NCBI GenBank assembly: GCA_006739055.1
Contig: AP019702.1
Location: 496,501 to 560,500, forward strand
Reading direction: 5' to 3'
DNA from: Allostella vacuolata
GTDB lineage: Bacteria; Pseudomonadota; Alphaproteobacteria; ATCC43930; Allostellaceae
DNA: 64,000 bases
This document shows, one piece after another, positions 62,556 through 64,000 of the stretch. Position 1 is the stretch's first letter; every line of letters begins with the position of its first letter. The notes under the pieces are model-generated. The model was not told the DNA's origin. It did no database searches and saw only the letters and a program-made list of their open reading frames with translations. The position numbers and the translations under genes are program-made.

Positions 62556-63542
62556 TCAGGCGGCCGGCTGGGTGTCGAGCAGCTCCGTCGGCAGGCGGAA
62601 ATGCATGTCCTCGACGGCACCGGTCAGGCGGCGCAGGCGGGTCGGGCGCAGGGTGCCGAGTGCGGCGATCACGCCCTGCACCAGATGCTCCGGTGCCGAT
62701 GCGCCCGCGGTGATGCCGACCGAGCGCCGGCCGTCGAGCCAGGCCGGGTCGATGCCGTCGGCGTCGTCGATCAGGTAGGCGGGCCGGCCCATCTCCTGGG
62801 CCAGCTCGCGCAGCCGGTTGGAATTGGAGCTGTTGGGCGAGCCCACGACCAGGACCAGGTCCGTCTCCGCCGCCAGCAGGCGCACGGCCTCCTGGCGGTT
62901 CTGGGTCGCGTAGCAGATGTCGCGGGTGCCGGGGCCGACGATGTCGGGAAAGCGCGCCTGCAGGGCCTGGATGACCTCCCGCGTGTCGTCGACGGCCAGC
63001 GTCGTCTGGGTGACGAAGGCCAGCGCCGTCCCCTCCGCCACCTCCATCCGGGCCACGTCGGCGGCGGTTTCCACCAGGTGGACCCGGCCCGGGATCTGGC
63101 CCAGCGTGCCGACCACCTCGGGGTGGCCGGCATGGCCGATCAACACCACCTCCCGCCCCTGGCGGACATAGCGCTGCCCGCCCAGGTGGACGCGGGTGAC
63201 GAGCGGGCAGGTGGCGTCGATCACGTGCAGGGACCGCGCGCCGGCGGCATCCTCCACCGTCCGGGCGACGCCGTGGGCGCTGAAGATGGTGATGGCGCCG
63301 GGCGGCACCTCGTCCAGCTCGGCCACGAACACCGCGCCCCTGGCGCGCAGATCCTGGACGACATGGCGGTTATGGACGATCTCGTGCCGGACATAGACCG
63401 GCGCGCCGTACTTGGCGATCGCCCGCTCGACGATCTCGATGGCCCGCTCGACGCCGGCGCAGAAGCCGCGCGGCTCCGCCAGGACGATGTCCAGCACCGG
63501 GGCATCCGTCGCGCGGCCGGGGGGCGCCTGATCGGTAATCAT
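62556..63542 (-). CDS. ispH: 4-hydroxy-3-methylbut-2-enyl diphosphate reductase (IspH/LytB)
   Basis: 328 residues. The three cluster cysteines are visible: Cys28 (PRGFCAGV), IDATCPLV and [10 protein letters not shown]. Other signatures are [31 protein letters not shown] and ITAGASAPE. It makes isopentenyl and dimethylallyl diphosphate in the MEP pathway with a 4Fe-4S cluster. ATG 63542 starts the family; the frame upstream to 63650 has no family character. Convergent with the MFS gene (37 bases) and 64 bases downstream of the mlaA gene. Confidence 0.97.
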   Translation of the reverse strand: MITDQAPPGRATDAPVLDIVLAEPRGFCAGVERAIEIVERAIAKYGAPVYVRHEIVHNRHVVQDLRARGAVFVAELDEVPPGAITIFSAHGVARTVEDAAGARSLHVIDATCPLVTRVHLGGQRYVRQGREVVLIGHAGHPEVVGTLGQIPGRVHLVETAADVARMEVAEGTALAFVTQTTLAVDDTREVIQALQARFPDIVGPGTRDICYATQNRQEAVRLLAAETDLVLVVGSPNSSNSNRLRELAQEMGRPAYLIDDADGIDPAWLDGRRSVGITAGASAPEHLVQGVIAALGTLRPTRLRRLTGAVEDMHFRLPTELLDTQPAA

Positions 63543-63606
63543 GCGAACGAGGATAGCAGAGACCCTCCGCCCTGTCGCCAGGGCGGAGGCATGGCCGGGG
63601 CGATCC

Positions 63607-64000
63607 TCAGCGGCGCTCGGCCAGCGAGACCCGCTCCAGCAAGGAGGCATGGTCCGACGGGCCGGGCGCGGCCGCCGCGGACGCGCGCTCGATCTGCACC
63701 GGCACCGCCGCTGCGCGCTCCGCCGCGCGGCGCAGCTCCTCCTGCCGCCGCTGGCGGCTGAGCGTGCGGATCTGGGCGTAGAAGTCGAGCGAGTTGCGCT
63801 CGATCTCGTCCAGCGTGTCGATCACCTGGGCCCGCTTGTCGAGCACGTCGAGGCCGGTGCGGGTATAGGTGATCCACTCCAGATCGTTGGCGCTGGCGGC
63901 CCACATGAAGGGGTCCATCAGCATGTCGGCGACCAGGCCCGCGGTGTCGCGCGGGTTCGATGGCCCCAGCAGCGGCAGCACCAGGTACGGGCCCTCGCCG
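63607..64000 (-). CDS. mlaA: MlaA family lipoprotein, 3' end (partial)
   Basis: The last 130 codons of an outer-membrane MlaA (VacJ) lipoprotein; the start lies beyond the right edge. It begins with [21 protein letters not shown], the diagnostic MlaA segment, followed by [37 protein letters not shown] and a polar Ala-rich tail of about 45 residues. MlaA removes phospholipid from the outer leaflet of the outer membrane with porins. Confidence 0.9.
   Translation of the reverse strand, partial: GEGPYLVLPLLGPSNPRDTAGLVADMLMDPFMWAASANDLEWITYTRTGLDVLDKRAQVIDTLDEIERNSLDFYAQIRTLSRQRRQEELRRAAERAAAVPVQIERASAAAAPGPSDHASLLERVSLAERR

Overview
The window is a GC-rich (about 70% or more by eye), densely coding chromosomal segment of an alphaproteobacterium, probably from the Rhodospirillales. 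Three things point there: the conserved block MoxR / DUF58 / DUF4159 / DUF1285 / NUDIX / DUF6111 / cca, typical alphaproteobacterial small families (DUF4169, DUF4212, a mitofilin-like protein), and several sites matching the promoter of the alphaproteobacterial general-stress sigma factor EcfG. I saw no tRNA, rRNA, insertion sequence or CRISPR array. No gene-free stretch exceeds 300 bases.

Layout. 1-7142: a stress-type island (SDR, zinc alcohol dehydrogenase, small envelope proteins, DUF2934, DUF4142, pyruvate-oxidase-like ThDP enzyme, cysteine hydrolase, PRC-barrel protein) with five EcfG-like promoter sites. 7303-10938: cytochrome b561, a small membrane protein, and an amidohydrolase paired with a CobW GTPase. 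11001-17539: a DUF4212/sodium:solute symporter operon with two small membrane proteins behind a strong terminator, and a divergent set of a hypothetical protein, a membrane-anchored 3'-5' exonuclease and a CBS/DUF294 protein. 17692-21467: kup and ettA, closed by a classic terminator. 21652-29633: envelope and unknown proteins, including two with mitofilin-like C-termini, one carrying a 108-bp tandem repeat. 29798-35685: housekeeping and metabolic genes (HCCA isomerase, YcgN, GNAT, D-lactate dehydrogenase-like flavoprotein, cupin, DUF3649/PepSY pair, DUF4169).

35835-44344: AsmA, pirin, a VWA protein, a glycosyltransferase whose 3' end runs into the convergent YafY/WYL regulator, and that regulator's divergent VOC target with a glycolipid-binding-family gene. 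44358-53998: the MoxR-DUF58-DUF4159-membrane VWA operon and the divergent DUF1285-NUDIX-DUF6111-cca operon. 54019-55601: a HipBA toxin-antitoxin module with a visible palindromic operator. 55598-62518: an unusual metabolic cluster of an APH-fold kinase, an enolase paralogue with altered active-site residues, a UbiD decarboxylase and an acyl-CoA-ligase-type enzyme, with a divergent MFS transporter; a scar of a second, internally deleted ligase gene lies inside it. 62556-64000: ispH and the 3' end of mlaA.

The most original material is the kinase-enolase paralogue-UbiD-ligase cluster and its collapsed ligase copy, the repeated EcfG-type promoters, the exonuclease/CBS set next to the symporter, and the mitofilin-like pair. 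Promoter, operator and family calls come from reading the sequence without database searches.
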